Of a stretch of DNA of 64,000 nucleotides, positions 7,066 to 15,556 are shown piece after piece. Every line of letters starts with the position of its first letter. Within the stretch, counting starts at the first letter, position 1. Under the pieces are notes generated by a model. It searched no databases. It was not told the origin of the DNA and was given only the letters and a program-made list of their open reading frames with translations. This DNA comes from Sphingomonas kyeonggiensis. GTDB lineage: Bacteria; Pseudomonadota; Alphaproteobacteria; Sphingomonadales; Sphingomonadaceae. The stretch covers positions 248,001-312,000 of the forward strand of contig NZ_JACHLN010000004.1 of assembly GCF_014204495.1 (NCBI RefSeq), given 5' to 3'. Position numbers and translations under genes: made by a program.

Positions 7066-8427
7066 TTAACGCGCGCGACCCTTGAGCTTCGCCTTCTTGA
7101 TCAGATCGCCATACTGGTGCGCCAGCAGGTGCGACTGGATCTGCGTCACCGTGTCCATCGTCACGTTGACGACGATGAGCAGGCTGGTGCCGCCCATCAG
7201 GAACGGAATGCTCATCGACGAGAACACCGCTTCGGGAACGAGGCAGATGATCGTCAGATAGGCAGCGCCGATCACGGTGATGCGGGTGAGCACGTAATCG
7301 AAATACAGCTCGGTGTTCTTGCCGGGGCGGATGCCCGGGATGAACCCGCCATAGCGCTTCAGATTCTCGGCGGTCTCCTCCGGATTGAACACCACGGCGG
7401 TGTAGAAGAAGGAGAAGAAGACGATGCCGAGGCCGTAGAGCGTCATGTACACCGGCGAGCCGTGGCGCAGCCAGGTGTTCAGGTTGATGATCAGGTCGCT
7501 CCACCAGTTCTCGCCCGCGGTCATGTTGCCGGCGAACTGGGTGACGGTCAGCGGCAGCAGCAGCAGCGACGAGGCGAAGATCGGCGGGATCACGCCGGCG
7601 GTGTTCAGCTTGAGCGGTAGGTGGCTGCGCTCGGCCTGGACGCCGCGCGCGGTCTGGCGCTTCGGATACTGGATCAGGATGCGGCGCTGGGCACGCTCCA
7701 TGAAGCAGATGAACAGCACCAGCGCGGCAACGCCGACGATGATGAAGATCAGGCGCAGCGGATCGATCGAGCCGGTGCGGCCGCTTTCGAACAGCTGAAC
7801 GAGCGTGGTGGGCAAGCGGGCGACGATGCCGGCCATGATGATCAGCGAGATGCCGTTGCCGATGCCGCGATTGGTGATCTGCTCACCGATCCACATCAGG
7901 AACATGGTGCCGCCGATCAGCGAGACCACCGCGCCGATGCGGAAGATGAAGCCCGGTTCGACGACCGGCTGCAGCCCCTGGCTTGCACCGAAGGTCTCGA
8001 GGCCGACGGCGATGAAATAGCCCTGCACCGCGGTCAGCGCCACCGTGCCGTAGCGGGTGTACTGGTTGAGGCGCTTGCGGCCGCTCTCGCCTTCCTTCTT
8101 GATCGCGTTGAGCTGCGGCGACAGCGAGGTCGCGAGCTGCACCACGATCGAGGCGGTGATGTAGGGCATCACGCCGAGCGCGACGATCGACATGCGGTTG
8201 AGCGCACCGCCGGTGAAGTTGTTGAAGAAGTCGAGCACGCCGCCCTGCGTCTGCTGCGCGAGCAGGTTGAGCTGGGTGGGGTCGACGCCCGGCAGGGGCA
8301 CGTAGCTCAGCATGCGGAAGACGATCAGCGCGCCGAGGGTGAACCACAGACGCTTCTTGAGATCGGTCGCCTTGGCGAACTTCGCCAGGTTAATGCTGGA
8401 AGCAAGTTGATCGGAGGCGGAGGCCAT
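7066..8427 (-). CDS. secY: protein translocase subunit SecY
   Basis: A 453-residue ten-helix channel subunit of the SecYEG translocon in the inner membrane. The N-terminus (KFAKATDLKKRLWFTLGALIVFR) and the plug-region motif GVMPYITASIVVQL are typical, as is the cytoplasmic loop GRKRLNQYTRYGT. Length fits alphaproteobacterial SecY. It follows rplO at a distance of 166 nt and has its own candidate promoter, then leads into adk. Confidence 0.98.
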   Translation of the reverse strand: MASASDQLASSINLAKFAKATDLKKRLWFTLGALIVFRMLSYVPLPGVDPTQLNLLAQQTQGGVLDFFNNFTGGALNRMSIVALGVMPYITASIVVQLATSLSPQLNAIKKEGESGRKRLNQYTRYGTVALTAVQGYFIAVGLETFGASQGLQPVVEPGFIFRIGAVVSLIGGTMFLMWIGEQITNRGIGNGISLIIMAGIVARLPTTLVQLFESGRTGSIDPLRLIFIIVGVAALVLFICFMERAQRRILIQYPKRQTARGVQAERSHLPLKLNTAGVIPPIFASSLLLLPLTVTQFAGNMTAGENWWSDLIINLNTWLRHGSPVYMTLYGLGIVFFSFFYTAVVFNPEETAENLKRYGGFIPGIRPGKNTELYFDYVLTRITVIGAAYLTIICLVPEAVFSSMSIPFLMGGTSLLIVVNVTMDTVTQIQSHLLAHQYGDLIKKAKLKGRAR

Positions 8428-8484
8428 AATGTATTAGGTCCCGGAAACAGAAACGGCGGATGAGCGTTTCCGCCCTCCGCCGCT

Positions 8485-8512
8485 CATATAGGGTGTCCAA
8501 CCCTTTGGGCAA
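8485..8512 (-). promoter_or_regulatory. candidate promoter of secY-adk
   Basis: TTGCCC (8507-8512), 16-nt spacer and TATATG (8485-8490) on the minus strand, about 60 nt upstream of secY. Between this and rplO (8545-8592) there is a GC-rich CCCCGGCCCCGCGCCGGGG hairpin without a T-run. Confidence 0.45.
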
Positions 8513-8593
8513 TCTGTCCCCGGCGCATGGCTGGGGACAAGTTGCGGAACGGCGCTGACTGGGTCCCCGGCGCGGGGCCGGGGAGCAGCAGCA

Positions 8594-9145
8594 TTACGCC
8601 TTGGCGGCAGCCTTCTTGGCTTCCTTGTCCGCGGCGCGCGTCTTCTGCACGACGCGGTACTTGGCCTTGGCCTTCTCGGCGGCCGGCACGATCTCGGGGA
8701 TCGTCACGGTGCCGCCGGCCTTCTGGACCGCCTCGATCGCGCCCTTCGACGCGCCGGCAACGGTGAAGTTCAGCTTGGCCTTGAGCTCGCCCTTGCCGAG
8801 CAGGCGGACGCCGTCCTTGCCGCCACGGGTCAGGCCCGCCGCGTTCAGCTCGGCCTGGGTCAGGTCGGTCGCGGTCAGCTTGCCCGAATCGATCGCCTTC
8901 TGGATCGCGCCCAGGTTCACCTCGGCATAGTCCTTGGCGAAGATGTTGTTGAAGCCGCGCTTCGGGATGCGCATGTGGAGCGGCATCTGACCGCCCTCGA
9001 ACCCGTTGATCGAGACACCTTCGCGGCTCTTCTGACCCTTGACGCCGCGGCCGCCGGTCTTGCCCTTGCCCGAGCCGATGCCGCGGCCGACGCGGATCTT
9101 GCGGTGGCGGGCGCCCTGGTTGTCGGTGAGTTCGTTAAGCTTCAT
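8594..9145 (-). CDS. rplO: 50S ribosomal protein L15
   Basis: A 183-residue L15 of the large subunit, buried in 23S rRNA domains. The N-terminus MKLNELTDNQGARHRKIRVGR and the Gly-rich GSGKGKTGGRGVKGQKSR segment are diagnostic. The C-terminus carries a Lys/Ala-rich tail (about residues 150-183) longer than in E. coli (144 aa). In most bacteria it directly follows rpmD; here 2.3 kb with a sensor kinase and a membrane protein separate them, and it has its own promoter candidate. Confidence 0.98.
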   Translation of the reverse strand: MKLNELTDNQGARHRKIRVGRGIGSGKGKTGGRGVKGQKSREGVSINGFEGGQMPLHMRIPKRGFNNIFAKDYAEVNLGAIQKAIDSGKLTATDLTQAELNAAGLTRGGKDGVRLLGKGELKAKLNFTVAGASKGAIEAVQKAGGTVTIPEIVPAAEKAKAKYRVVQKTRAADKEAKKAAAKA

Positions 9146-9193
9146 GATCGTGCACTCGCTTTCGCTTTTGTCGCGCGTTGAAAGGAAGCGGGG

Positions 9194-9222
9194 CCCATAG
9201 CGGCGCAGGCCGGGCTTGTCAC
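9194..9222 (-). promoter_or_regulatory. candidate promoter of rplO
   Basis: GTGACA (9217-9222), 17-nt spacer and TATGGG (9194-9199) on the minus strand, 49 nt upstream of rplO. The divergent sensor kinase starts about 90 nt away, so the two genes share this control region. Confidence 0.5.
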
Positions 9223-9312
9223 CCCTGTTTTCACCGGACTAGCCAGCATCTGGGCCGGGCCGTAGGGAATCGGGCTTGCCGCCCATCCGGCCGGCAGATC
9301 ACGGTGCAGGCG

Positions 9313-11004
9313 ATGAAGAGTTTCTGGGCCATTCTACGTCAGCCCGCCGCACGTATCGTGGTGGCGGCCGCCCTGTCCTTCGTCATCATCTCCTGGATCG
9401 CGGTCATCTGGCAGATTCGCGAGGACGCGGCCACCGCCATCCAGTCCGCCTCCCGGGAGAATCGCAGCCGCGTCGTCGCGTTCGAGCAATATGTGCGGCG
9501 CACCCTCGAGCTGGCGGACCTGGCCACCGAGTATCTCGGCGAGCGCTATGGCGGCCGGATCGACCAGGGCGACAGCACCCGGCCCAACCTGATCACCCTG
9601 CCCAGCTATTTCCGTCCGATGATCACCGGCGCGGAGATCGCCGATCGAGACGGCAATATCCGCTTCACCACCAAGCCGACCGGCCCGATCAACGTGAAGG
9701 ACAAGCGGGTGTTTCGCGAGCTGCTCGCCGCCCCCGGCATCGCCCGCGCGATCTCCAATCCGAGCGAGGCGCTCGATTCGAAGGGCGCGGTGCTGCTGAT
9801 CGCCCGTTCGTGGCGCGATGCGAAGGGCGCGTTCGCCGGCGCCGTGGCGGTCGACATCCCGACGGACCGGTTCGTCGATTTCAACGCGGGCCTGCGCTAC
9901 CGCCCCGACGACCTGATCTCGATCATCTCGCTGCGCGGCATGACGCTGGCACGCCGCGAAGGCGAAACCGTAAGCTGGGGCCAGGACCTCAAGGGCAAGC
10001 CGGTGATGCAGGAGCAGATGGCGCATCCCAATGGCGAATATTGGGGGCCGAGCGCGATCGACGGCAAGCGCCGGCTGTTCAGCCACCAACGGCTCGCCAG
10101 CTACCCGATCTTCGTCACCTCCGGCATTGGCGAGCATGATATCCTCGGACCGGCGCAGCAGCGCGCGCGCTGGTTCCTAGTGCTGGTCAGCGCGCTGACC
10201 CTGGTCGTCGGGGCGCTGCTGGCGCTCTATTTCCGCCACGTCCTCAAGCAGCAACAGGCACGTCGCCGCTTCGACGTGATCCGCGACGAGTTCGCCCATA
10301 GCGCGCGGGTCTCGTCGCTGAGCGAGATGGCGGGCGGGCTCGCGCATGAGCTCAACCAGCCCCTGGCCGCCGCCTCGAACTTCCTCTCGGTCGGCGAACT
10401 GATGTTGAAGGGCGACGGCAGCCGCGAGGCGGTGCTGCTGCAGATCCGCCAGGCACGCAGCCAGATCACCCGCGCCGGGGACATCATCCGCCGCATCCGC
10501 GACTATCTGGCCAAGGGCAGCGCCGACCTGCGCATCGAGTCGATCGACGACGTGATCAACGACGCCATCGAGCTGGCACGCGGGGCCAAGGTCGCCCCTT
10601 CGGCACGGATCACCTATTCCAGCGCCCAGCCCGCCGCGCGGGCGCTGATCGACCGCGTCCAGATCCAGCAGGTTCTGGTCAACCTGATCCGCAATGCCGA
10701 GGAAGCGATGGCCGCGCTCCCGCCCGAGCAGCGCGCGATCCGGATCAGCTGCGCGGTCGCCTCGGACGAGTTCCTGCGCATCTGCGTGGAGGATACCGGC
10801 CCCGGCATCCCCGACGCGGTGTTCGGCAAGTTCAACATGCCCTTCATCTCGACCAAGGCCGACAAGGGCCTGGGCATCGGCCTGTCGATCTGCCGCAGCA
10901 TCATCGAAGTGCACGGCGGCGAGTTCAAGGCCGAGAACCTGACCCGCGGCGCGATGATCTGCTTTACGGTGCCGAGGGACCCGACGCTGATGGCGGTTGC
11001 CTAG
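9313..11004 (+). CDS. membrane sensor histidine kinase
   Basis: A 563-residue kinase. A first membrane helix (about 13-35, IVVAAALSFVIISWIAVIW) and a second (about 280-302) bracket a periplasmic Cache-type sensor region (ADRDGNIRFTT...). The phospho-acceptor H345 lies in GGLAHELNQPLAA, the HELNQPL form seen in DctB/FixL-class kinases. The ATP-binding domain has the N box (LVNLIRNAEEAM), DTGPGIP and GLGIGLSIC. No receiver is fused. The ATG at 9313 is chosen because it starts just before the first helix. It is transcribed against the surrounding ribosomal genes and has no adjacent response regulator; DctB/FixL-class kinases normally pair with NtrC- or FixJ-type partners, none of which is in view. 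Confidence 0.93.
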   Translation: MKSFWAILRQPAARIVVAAALSFVIISWIAVIWQIREDAATAIQSASRENRSRVVAFEQYVRRTLELADLATEYLGERYGGRIDQGDSTRPNLITLPSYFRPMITGAEIADRDGNIRFTTKPTGPINVKDKRVFRELLAAPGIARAISNPSEALDSKGAVLLIARSWRDAKGAFAGAVAVDIPTDRFVDFNAGLRYRPDDLISIISLRGMTLARREGETVSWGQDLKGKPVMQEQMAHPNGEYWGPSAIDGKRRLFSHQRLASYPIFVTSGIGEHDILGPAQQRARWFLVLVSALTLVVGALLALYFRHVLKQQQARRRFDVIRDEFAHSARVSSLSEMAGGLAHELNQPLAAASNFLSVGELMLKGDGSREAVLLQIRQARSQITRAGDIIRRIRDYLAKGSADLRIESIDDVINDAIELARGAKVAPSARITYSSAQPAARALIDRVQIQQVLVNLIRNAEEAMAALPPEQRAIRISCAVASDEFLRICVEDTGPGIPDAVFGKFNMPFISTKADKGLGIGLSICRSIIEVHGGEFKAENLTRGAMICFTVPRDPTLMAVA

Positions 11005-11010
11005 GCCTAC

Positions 11011-11292
11011 TCATGCCCCGCGCAAGAGGGCACTCAGGCAAAGCAGGAACCCGAAGGCAGCGACCAGGGTCGATGCCACGATCAGGCGCGCCGGAACATT
11101 GCCCCGGTTCGCACGAAGCCCGAGGGCAACGGTGCCCGCGATCAGTAACGGGGGAACAACCAGCAGCGCGACCACGCCCTGGTCCAGTTCCCCTCGGACG
11201 TAGAGGCCGTAGCTGAGCAACTCGCGTATCCCCGCCGCGAGGAAGATCAGCCACAACAGGCTTCCCAGAGCCGTCAGCAGATAGGGCTTCAT
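11011..11292 (-). CDS. small membrane protein, three predicted helices
   Basis: A 93-residue hydrophobic protein: helices at about 5-27 (LTALGSLLWLIFLAAGIREL), 40-58 (VVALLVVPPLLIAGTVALGL) and 70-90. It converges with the sensor kinase, the two stops being 6 nt apart. I recognise no family. It lies downstream of the rpmD terminator, so it probably has its own weak promoter near 11300-11350. Confidence 0.65.
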   Translation of the reverse strand: MKPYLLTALGSLLWLIFLAAGIRELLSYGLYVRGELDQGVVALLVVPPLLIAGTVALGLRANRGNVPARLIVASTLVAAFGFLLCLSALLRGA

Positions 11293-11353
11293 CCGACAAC
11301 CCTAACCCGCCCCTCCGAGGCGGCAAGCCGTGCCCTTGGGTACACATAAGGAA

Positions 11354-11381
11354 AAGGGGCGGTAGTTGCCTACCGCCCCTT
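11354..11381 (-). terminator. intrinsic terminator after rpmD
   Basis: A 12-bp perfect stem AAGGGGCGGTAG/CTACCGCCCCTT with a TTGC-type loop. On the minus strand it is followed by TTCC and lies 31 nt past the rpmD stop. It ends the rplC-to-rpmD unit. Confidence 0.85.
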
Positions 11382-11411
11382 CTCGATTTTGCTGTGGGAT
11401 ACGCGAAGGCC

Positions 11412-11591
11412 TTAACCCTCGAGCACCTTCACCATGTGCGGGAGCTTGCGGATCATGCCACGAACTTCGGGCGTGTCCTCGAGCTCCGAGACCTTGTGCA
11501 TCTTGTTGAGGCCCAGGCCGATCAGCGTTGCGCGCTGATCCTTGGTGCGGCGGATCGGCGAACCGACCTGCTGGATCTTGATCTTCGCCAT
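11412..11591 (-). CDS. rpmD: 50S ribosomal protein L30
   Basis: A 59-residue L30. Translation gives MAKIKIQQVGSPIRRTKDQR at the start and GMIRKLPHMVKVLEG at the end, both typical of the family, with the RATLIGLGLNKMHK core between. It lies 6 nt after rpsE, in the normal order, but is followed by a terminator instead of rplO. Confidence 0.96.
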   Translation of the reverse strand: MAKIKIQQVGSPIRRTKDQRATLIGLGLNKMHKVSELEDTPEVRGMIRKLPHMVKVLEG

Positions 11592-11597
11592 GATCGA

Positions 11598-12326
11598 TTA
11601 CTCCGCGATAGCCGCAGCGTCCGCCTCGGCGGTCTGCGAACCGCCGCGGCCGAGCAGGTCGGCGATCTTCTTGCCGCGGCGCTGCGCAACGCTCTTCGGC
11701 GAGGTCTGCTCGCCGAGCGCTTCGAAGGTGGCGCGGATCATGTTGTAGGGATTCGAAGTGCCGACCGACTTGGTCACCACATCGGCAACACCCAGCGATT
11801 CGAAGACGGCGCGCATCGGACCACCGGCGATGATGCCGGTACCCTGCGGAGCCGAGCGCACATAGACGCGGCCGGCACCGAAGTGGCCAGCACCGTCATG
11901 GTGCAGCGTGCGGCCTTCCTTGAGCGGAACGCGCAGCATCTTCTTCTTCGCCGAAGCGGTCGCCTTCGAGATGGCTTCCGGCACTTCGCGCGCCTTGCCA
12001 TGACCGAAGCCGACACGGCCCTTGCCGTCGCCCACGACGACCAGCGCCGCGAAGCCGAAGCGCTTGCCGCCCTTGACGGTCTTCGAGACGCGGTTGATGT
12101 GAACCAGCTTCTCGATCAGCTCCTCGCCACCGTCCTCGGCGTTCTGGCCACGACGGTCGTCACGACGACCGCGGTTGCCGTCACGGCCGCCACGGCCACG
12201 ATCGCCACCGCCCGGACCACCACGGCCACGGCCACGGCCACGACCCTGCTGCTCCTGGGGAGCACCGGCGTCCTGGGCTTCGAAGCCCGCGCCCTCTGCG
12301 GGCGCCTGGTTGTTTTCGTCAGCCAT
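11598..12326 (-). CDS. rpsE: 30S ribosomal protein S5 with RG-rich N-terminal extension
   Basis: A 242-residue S5, a decoding-fidelity protein of the 30S body. The conserved S5 double-stranded-RNA-binding part begins near residue 68 (EELIEKLVHINRVSKTVKGGKRFGF...) and the C-terminal domain ends near 225. The first 65 or so residues are an extra, low-complexity tail: acidic and Gln-rich first, then RGRGRGRGGPGGG-type Arg/Gly repeats and RGRRDDRRGQN. E. coli S5 is 167 aa, so about 60 residues are added. The start is fixed by the 2-nt gap to rplR. Confidence 0.97.
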   Translation of the reverse strand: MADENNQAPAEGAGFEAQDAGAPQEQQGRGRGRGRGGPGGGDRGRGGRDGNRGRRDDRRGQNAEDGGEELIEKLVHINRVSKTVKGGKRFGFAALVVVGDGKGRVGFGHGKAREVPEAISKATASAKKKMLRVPLKEGRTLHHDGAGHFGAGRVYVRSAPQGTGIIAGGPMRAVFESLGVADVVTKSVGTSNPYNMIRATFEALGEQTSPKSVAQRRGKKIADLLGRGGSQTAEADAAAIAE

Positions 12327-12328
12327 TC

Positions 12329-12691
12329 TCAGAACTCCAGCCCGCTCTCACGAGCGGCATCGGCCAGCGCCTTGACGCGGCCATGATAGAGGAAGCCACC
12401 GCGGTCGAAGACGACCTGGGTGATGCCGGCTGCCTTGGCAGCCTCGGCAACACGCTTGCCGACGTCCTGCGCGGCCTCGATGGTCGCGCCGGTCTTGCCG
12501 CGCACGTCCTTGTCGAGGGTGGAGGCAGCCGCGACGGTCTTGCCGGCGGCATCGTCGATCACCTGGGCATAGATGTGCTTGCCCGAGCGATGGATCGAAA
12601 GACGCGGACGACCACCGGCACGCGCACGAAGCGCAGTACGGTTGCGGCGACGACGCTTCGCGAAAAGCGAGAGACCCTTGGTGCTGATCAC
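12329..12691 (-). CDS. rplR: 50S ribosomal protein L18
   Basis: A 120-residue L18, the 5S-rRNA-binding protein of the central protuberance. Diagnostic features are RRRNRTALRARAGGRPRLS near the N-terminus and the C-terminal FDRGGFLYHGRVKALADAAR. Normal length. The start overlaps the rplF stop by 4 nt (ATGA), so translation is coupled. Confidence 0.97.
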   Translation of the reverse strand: MISTKGLSLFAKRRRRNRTALRARAGGRPRLSIHRSGKHIYAQVIDDAAGKTVAAASTLDKDVRGKTGATIEAAQDVGKRVAEAAKAAGITQVVFDRGGFLYHGRVKALADAARESGLEF

Positions 12692-13221
12692 TTCTTCTTC
12701 CCTTCCTTACGGAAGATGAACTCGCCGTCGTACTTGATGCCCTTGCCCTTGTACGGCTCAGGCTTGCGCCAGCGGCGAATCTCGGCCGCAATCTGGCCGA
12801 CCTTCTGCTTGTCGATGCCCGAGATCTCGACCGTGGTCTGATCCGGGGTCTTGATCTCGATGCCTTCCGGCACGTCGATGTTCACGTCGTGCGAATAGCC
12901 GAGCTGGAGCTTGAGCACCTTGCCCTGCGCAGCCGCACGGTAACCGACGCCGGTGATCAGCAGCTTCTTCGAGAAGCCGGTGGTCACGCCGGTAACCAGG
13001 TTCTGCACCAGGGTACGCTGCATGCCCCAGAAGGCACGGGCGCGCTTGGTGTCGTTCGCCGGCTGCACCGAGATGCCGCCTTCGACGAGCTCATAGCTGA
13101 TCAGATCAGCCTTCGGGATCGACAGAGTGCCCTTGGGGCCCTTCACCGAGACCTGGTCGCCGTCCAGCGTGGCGGTGACGCCAGCGGGGATCGTGACCGG
13201 CTTCTTACCGATGCGGCTCAT
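12688..13221 (-). CDS. rplF: 50S ribosomal protein L6
   Basis: A 177-residue L6 near the sarcin-ricin loop and factor-binding site. MSRIGKKPVTIPAGV at the start and the C-terminal PEPYKGKGIKYDGEFI are the family signatures. Length is standard. It overlaps rpsH by 1 nt (TGATG-type junction) and rplR by 4 nt. Confidence 0.98.
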   Translation of the reverse strand: MSRIGKKPVTIPAGVTATLDGDQVSVKGPKGTLSIPKADLISYELVEGGISVQPANDTKRARAFWGMQRTLVQNLVTGVTTGFSKKLLITGVGYRAAAQGKVLKLQLGYSHDVNIDVPEGIEIKTPDQTTVEISGIDKQKVGQIAAEIRRWRKPEPYKGKGIKYDGEFIFRKEGKKK

Positions 13222-13616
13222 TAGAACACCTCCGCCAGCACTTCGCCGCCGACATTCTGCTCGCGCGCTTCCGCGTCCGAGAGAACGCCGCGAGGCGTCG
13301 AGACGATCGTGATGCCCAGGCCGTTGCGAACGCGGGGAAGCTCCTGGCTGCCCGAGTAGACGCGGCGGCCCGGCTTCGAGATGCGCGCGACGTGCTTGAT
13401 CGCCGGCTGGCCCTCGAAATACTTCAGCTCGATGCGGATGCCCGCTGCGGGGCCCATCTGCTCTTCGCTATAGCCACGGATGTAGCCTTCGCGCTGGAGC
13501 ACATCGAGAACGCGCGCACGCAGCTTGCTCGCCGGCGTAAGGACGGAGTCCTTGCGGGCGCGCTGGCCGTTGCGGATGCGGGTGAGCATATCACCCAGGG
13601 GATCGGTCACTGCCAT
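13221..13616 (-). CDS. rpsH: 30S ribosomal protein S8
   Basis: A 131-residue S8, a primary 16S-rRNA-binding protein and in E. coli the translational repressor of the spc operon. MAVTDPLGDMLTRIRNGQ at the start and the C-terminal GLGITIVSTPRGVLSDAEAR are diagnostic. Lies 11 nt after rpsN. Confidence 0.98.
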   Translation of the reverse strand: MAVTDPLGDMLTRIRNGQRARKDSVLTPASKLRARVLDVLQREGYIRGYSEEQMGPAAGIRIELKYFEGQPAIKHVARISKPGRRVYSGSQELPRVRNGLGITIVSTPRGVLSDAEAREQNVGGEVLAEVF

Positions 13617-13627
13617 CTTCGTGATCC

Positions 13628-13933
13628 TTACCAGCTCGACTTGGTAACGCCGGGGATGAGGCCCTTGTTGGCCAGATCACGCAGCATCACACGAGCGAGA
13701 CGGAACTTGCGGTAGTAACCGCGGGGGCGACCGGTGAGCTCGCACCGGTTGCGAATGCGGGTCGGGTTGCCGTTGCGCGGCAGCTCGGCCATCTTGAGAC
13801 GCGCGATGAGACGCTCGGTCTCATCGAGGCTCTCGTCATTCGCGATCGCCTTCAGCTTCGCATACTTGCCGGCGTACTTCTTCACCAGCAGCTTGCGACG
13901 CTCGTTCTTATTCACGGAACTCAGTTTCGCCAT
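13628..13933 (-). CDS. rpsN: 30S ribosomal protein S14, zinc-free type
   Basis: A 101-residue S14 of the 30S head. RNRCELTGRPRGYYRKFRLAR is the family block, and only one cysteine occurs there, so this is the long, zinc-independent form. Normal length, between rplE and rpsH as expected. Confidence 0.98.
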   Translation of the reverse strand: MAKLSSVNKNERRKLLVKKYAGKYAKLKAIANDESLDETERLIARLKMAELPRNGNPTRIRNRCELTGRPRGYYRKFRLARVMLRDLANKGLIPGVTKSSW

Positions 13934-13952
13934 GACTTAAGTTCTCTTTCCT

Positions 13953-14534
13953 TTACGCGGCCTTGGCTTCGCCGTCCGCATCCTGCGGGAACGGGAAACC
14001 GAAGAGACGGAGAAGCTCGCGAGCTTCCTCGTCGGTCTTCGCGGTGGTGGTCACGATCACGTCCATGCCGCGGATCTTGTCGACCTTATCGTAGCTGATT
14101 TCCGGGAAGATCAGCTGCTCCTTGAGACCGCAGGCATAGTTGCCACGGCCGTCGAACGACTTCGGGTTGAGGCCACGGAAGTCGCGAACGCGCGGCAGCG
14201 CGATCGTGATGAAGCGGTCGAGGAACTCGTACATGCGCTCACGGCGAAGGGTGACCTTCGCGCCGATCGGCATGCCCTCGCGCAGCTTGAACTGCGCGAT
14301 CGACTTCTTCGCCTTGGTGATCACCGGCTTCTGGCCCGCGATCAGCTCCATTTCAGAAGCGGCCTGATCGACCTTCTTCTTGTCCTGGGTGGCTTCGCCG
14401 ACGCCCATGTTGAGCACGATCTTCTCGATCTTCGGCACTTCCATGACGTTCTTGTAACCGAACTTCTCGGTCATCGCCTTGGCGATGGTCTCGTCATAGA
14501 GCTTGCGCATGCGCGGCGTGTAGGAATCAGCCAT
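13953..14534 (-). CDS. rplE: 50S ribosomal protein L5
   Basis: A 193-residue L5, which binds 5S rRNA and contacts the P-site tRNA. The start MADSYTPRMRKLYDE at 14534 is chosen because longer frames would extend into rplX; it overlaps the rplX stop by 8 nt. Conserved segments NVMEVPKIEKIVLNMGVGEA and the FRGLNPKSFDGRGNYACGLKE-type block are present. A short Ala/Lys tail ends the protein. Confidence 0.97.
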   Translation of the reverse strand: MADSYTPRMRKLYDETIAKAMTEKFGYKNVMEVPKIEKIVLNMGVGEATQDKKKVDQAASEMELIAGQKPVITKAKKSIAQFKLREGMPIGAKVTLRRERMYEFLDRFITIALPRVRDFRGLNPKSFDGRGNYACGLKEQLIFPEISYDKVDKIRGMDVIVTTTAKTDEEARELLRLFGFPFPQDADGEAKAA

Positions 14535-14844
14535 TGATGACCTCCCCGGTCTTGACGGCGACGCGAACCTTCTTGCCGTCACGCTCCTCGAAGCGGACGC
14601 GCGTCGGCTTGCCGTCCTTGGTCACGTGCGCGACCTTGGAAATCGCCAGCGGCGCTTCCGAACGCTCCAGGCCACCCTGCGGGTTGGTCTGGCTCGGCTT
14701 GCGGTGACGCACGGCGACGTTCACGCCCGACACGACAACCTTGCCCTCCTTGGGGAGAGCCTTGACGACTTCGCCGGTACGGCCCTTGTCCTTGCCGGAC
14801 AGTACGACGACCTGGTCGCCCTTCTTGATCTTGGCAGCAGCCAT
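14527..14844 (-). CDS. rplX: 50S ribosomal protein L24
   Basis: A 105-residue L24, an assembly initiator near the exit tunnel. The KOW motif is seen at the start (IKKGDQVVVLSGKDKGRTGEV). The ATG at 14844 overlaps the rplN stop (TGATG); a GTG one codon earlier is the alternative. Followed with an 8-nt overlap by rplE. Confidence 0.97.
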   Translation of the reverse strand: MAAAKIKKGDQVVVLSGKDKGRTGEVVKALPKEGKVVVSGVNVAVRHRKPSQTNPQGGLERSEAPLAISKVAHVTKDGKPTRVRFEERDGKKVRVAVKTGEVING

Positions 14845-15212
14845 CACAGCACCTCGGGGGCGAGCGAAATGATCTTCATGAAGCCCTTCGAGCGCAGCTC
14901 GCGGACCACCGGGCCAAAGATACGGGTGCCGATCGGCTCCTCGTTCTTGTTGACCAGGACGGCAGCATTGCCGTCGAAGCGAATGACCGAGCCATCGGCG
15001 CGGCGGACGTCCTTGGCGGTGCGGACGATGACGGCGCGGTGCACGTCACCCTTCTTCACCTTACCGCGGGGAGCAGCTTCCTTGATGCTGACGACGATGA
15101 CGTCGCCCACGGAGGCGAAGCGACGCTTCGATCCGCCCAGCACCTTGATGCACTGCACCCGCTTCGCGCCGCTGTTGTCTGCGACGTCGAGATTGGACTG
15201 CATCTGGATCAT
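14844..15212 (-). CDS. rplN: 50S ribosomal protein L14
   Basis: A 122-residue L14 at the subunit interface. MIQMQSNLDVADNSGAKRV and the central GDVIVVSIKEAAPRGKVKKG are diagnostic. Normal length. A 60-nt gap separates it from rpsQ. Confidence 0.98.
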   Translation of the reverse strand: MIQMQSNLDVADNSGAKRVQCIKVLGGSKRRFASVGDVIVVSIKEAAPRGKVKKGDVHRAVIVRTAKDVRRADGSVIRFDGNAAVLVNKNEEPIGTRIFGPVVRELRSKGFMKIISLAPEVL

Positions 15213-15272
15213 CGATCCGGTTCCTTCTCGTTTGGCCTTCCGGGACCTGCCCGGGGGTTCCAGTTAAAAAGA

Positions 15273-15545
15273 TTAGGCGGCGGCGTCCGACTTGGTCGGG
15301 GTCGCGTGGGTGTTGACCCGCTCGATCACCTTCCAGGTCTTCAGCTTGGAGATCGGCGCAGTCTCTTCGATGCGCACGGTCTCGCCGGCCTTGTACTCGT
15401 TGCCCTCGTCATGGGCATGATACTTCTTCGAGCGACGGATGATCTTGCCGTAGAGCGGGTGCTTCACCTTACGCTCCACGAGCACGACGACCGTCTTGTC
15501 GCCCTTGTCGGAAACCACGTTCCCGGTCAGCACGCGCTTCGGCAT
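15273..15545 (-). CDS. rpsQ: 30S ribosomal protein S17
   Basis: A 90-residue S17. The OB-fold core GNVVSDKGDKTVVVLVERK and the block KKYHAHDEGNEYKAGETVRI are typical. It follows rpmC by 11 nt. Confidence 0.97.
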   Translation of the reverse strand: MPKRVLTGNVVSDKGDKTVVVLVERKVKHPLYGKIIRRSKKYHAHDEGNEYKAGETVRIEETAPISKLKTWKVIERVNTHATPTKSDAAA

Positions 15546-15556
15546 GGTCTCGTTCC

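Noticed and set aside
8545..8592. Intrinsic terminator between rplO and secY
   Set aside because: A strong GC hairpin is present but no T-run follows on the minus strand, so termination is not supported.
3436..11004. Kinase and response regulator as one split two-component pair
   Set aside because: The kinase is DctB/FixL-class and the regulator OmpR-class; these rarely pair, and nothing but proximity links them.
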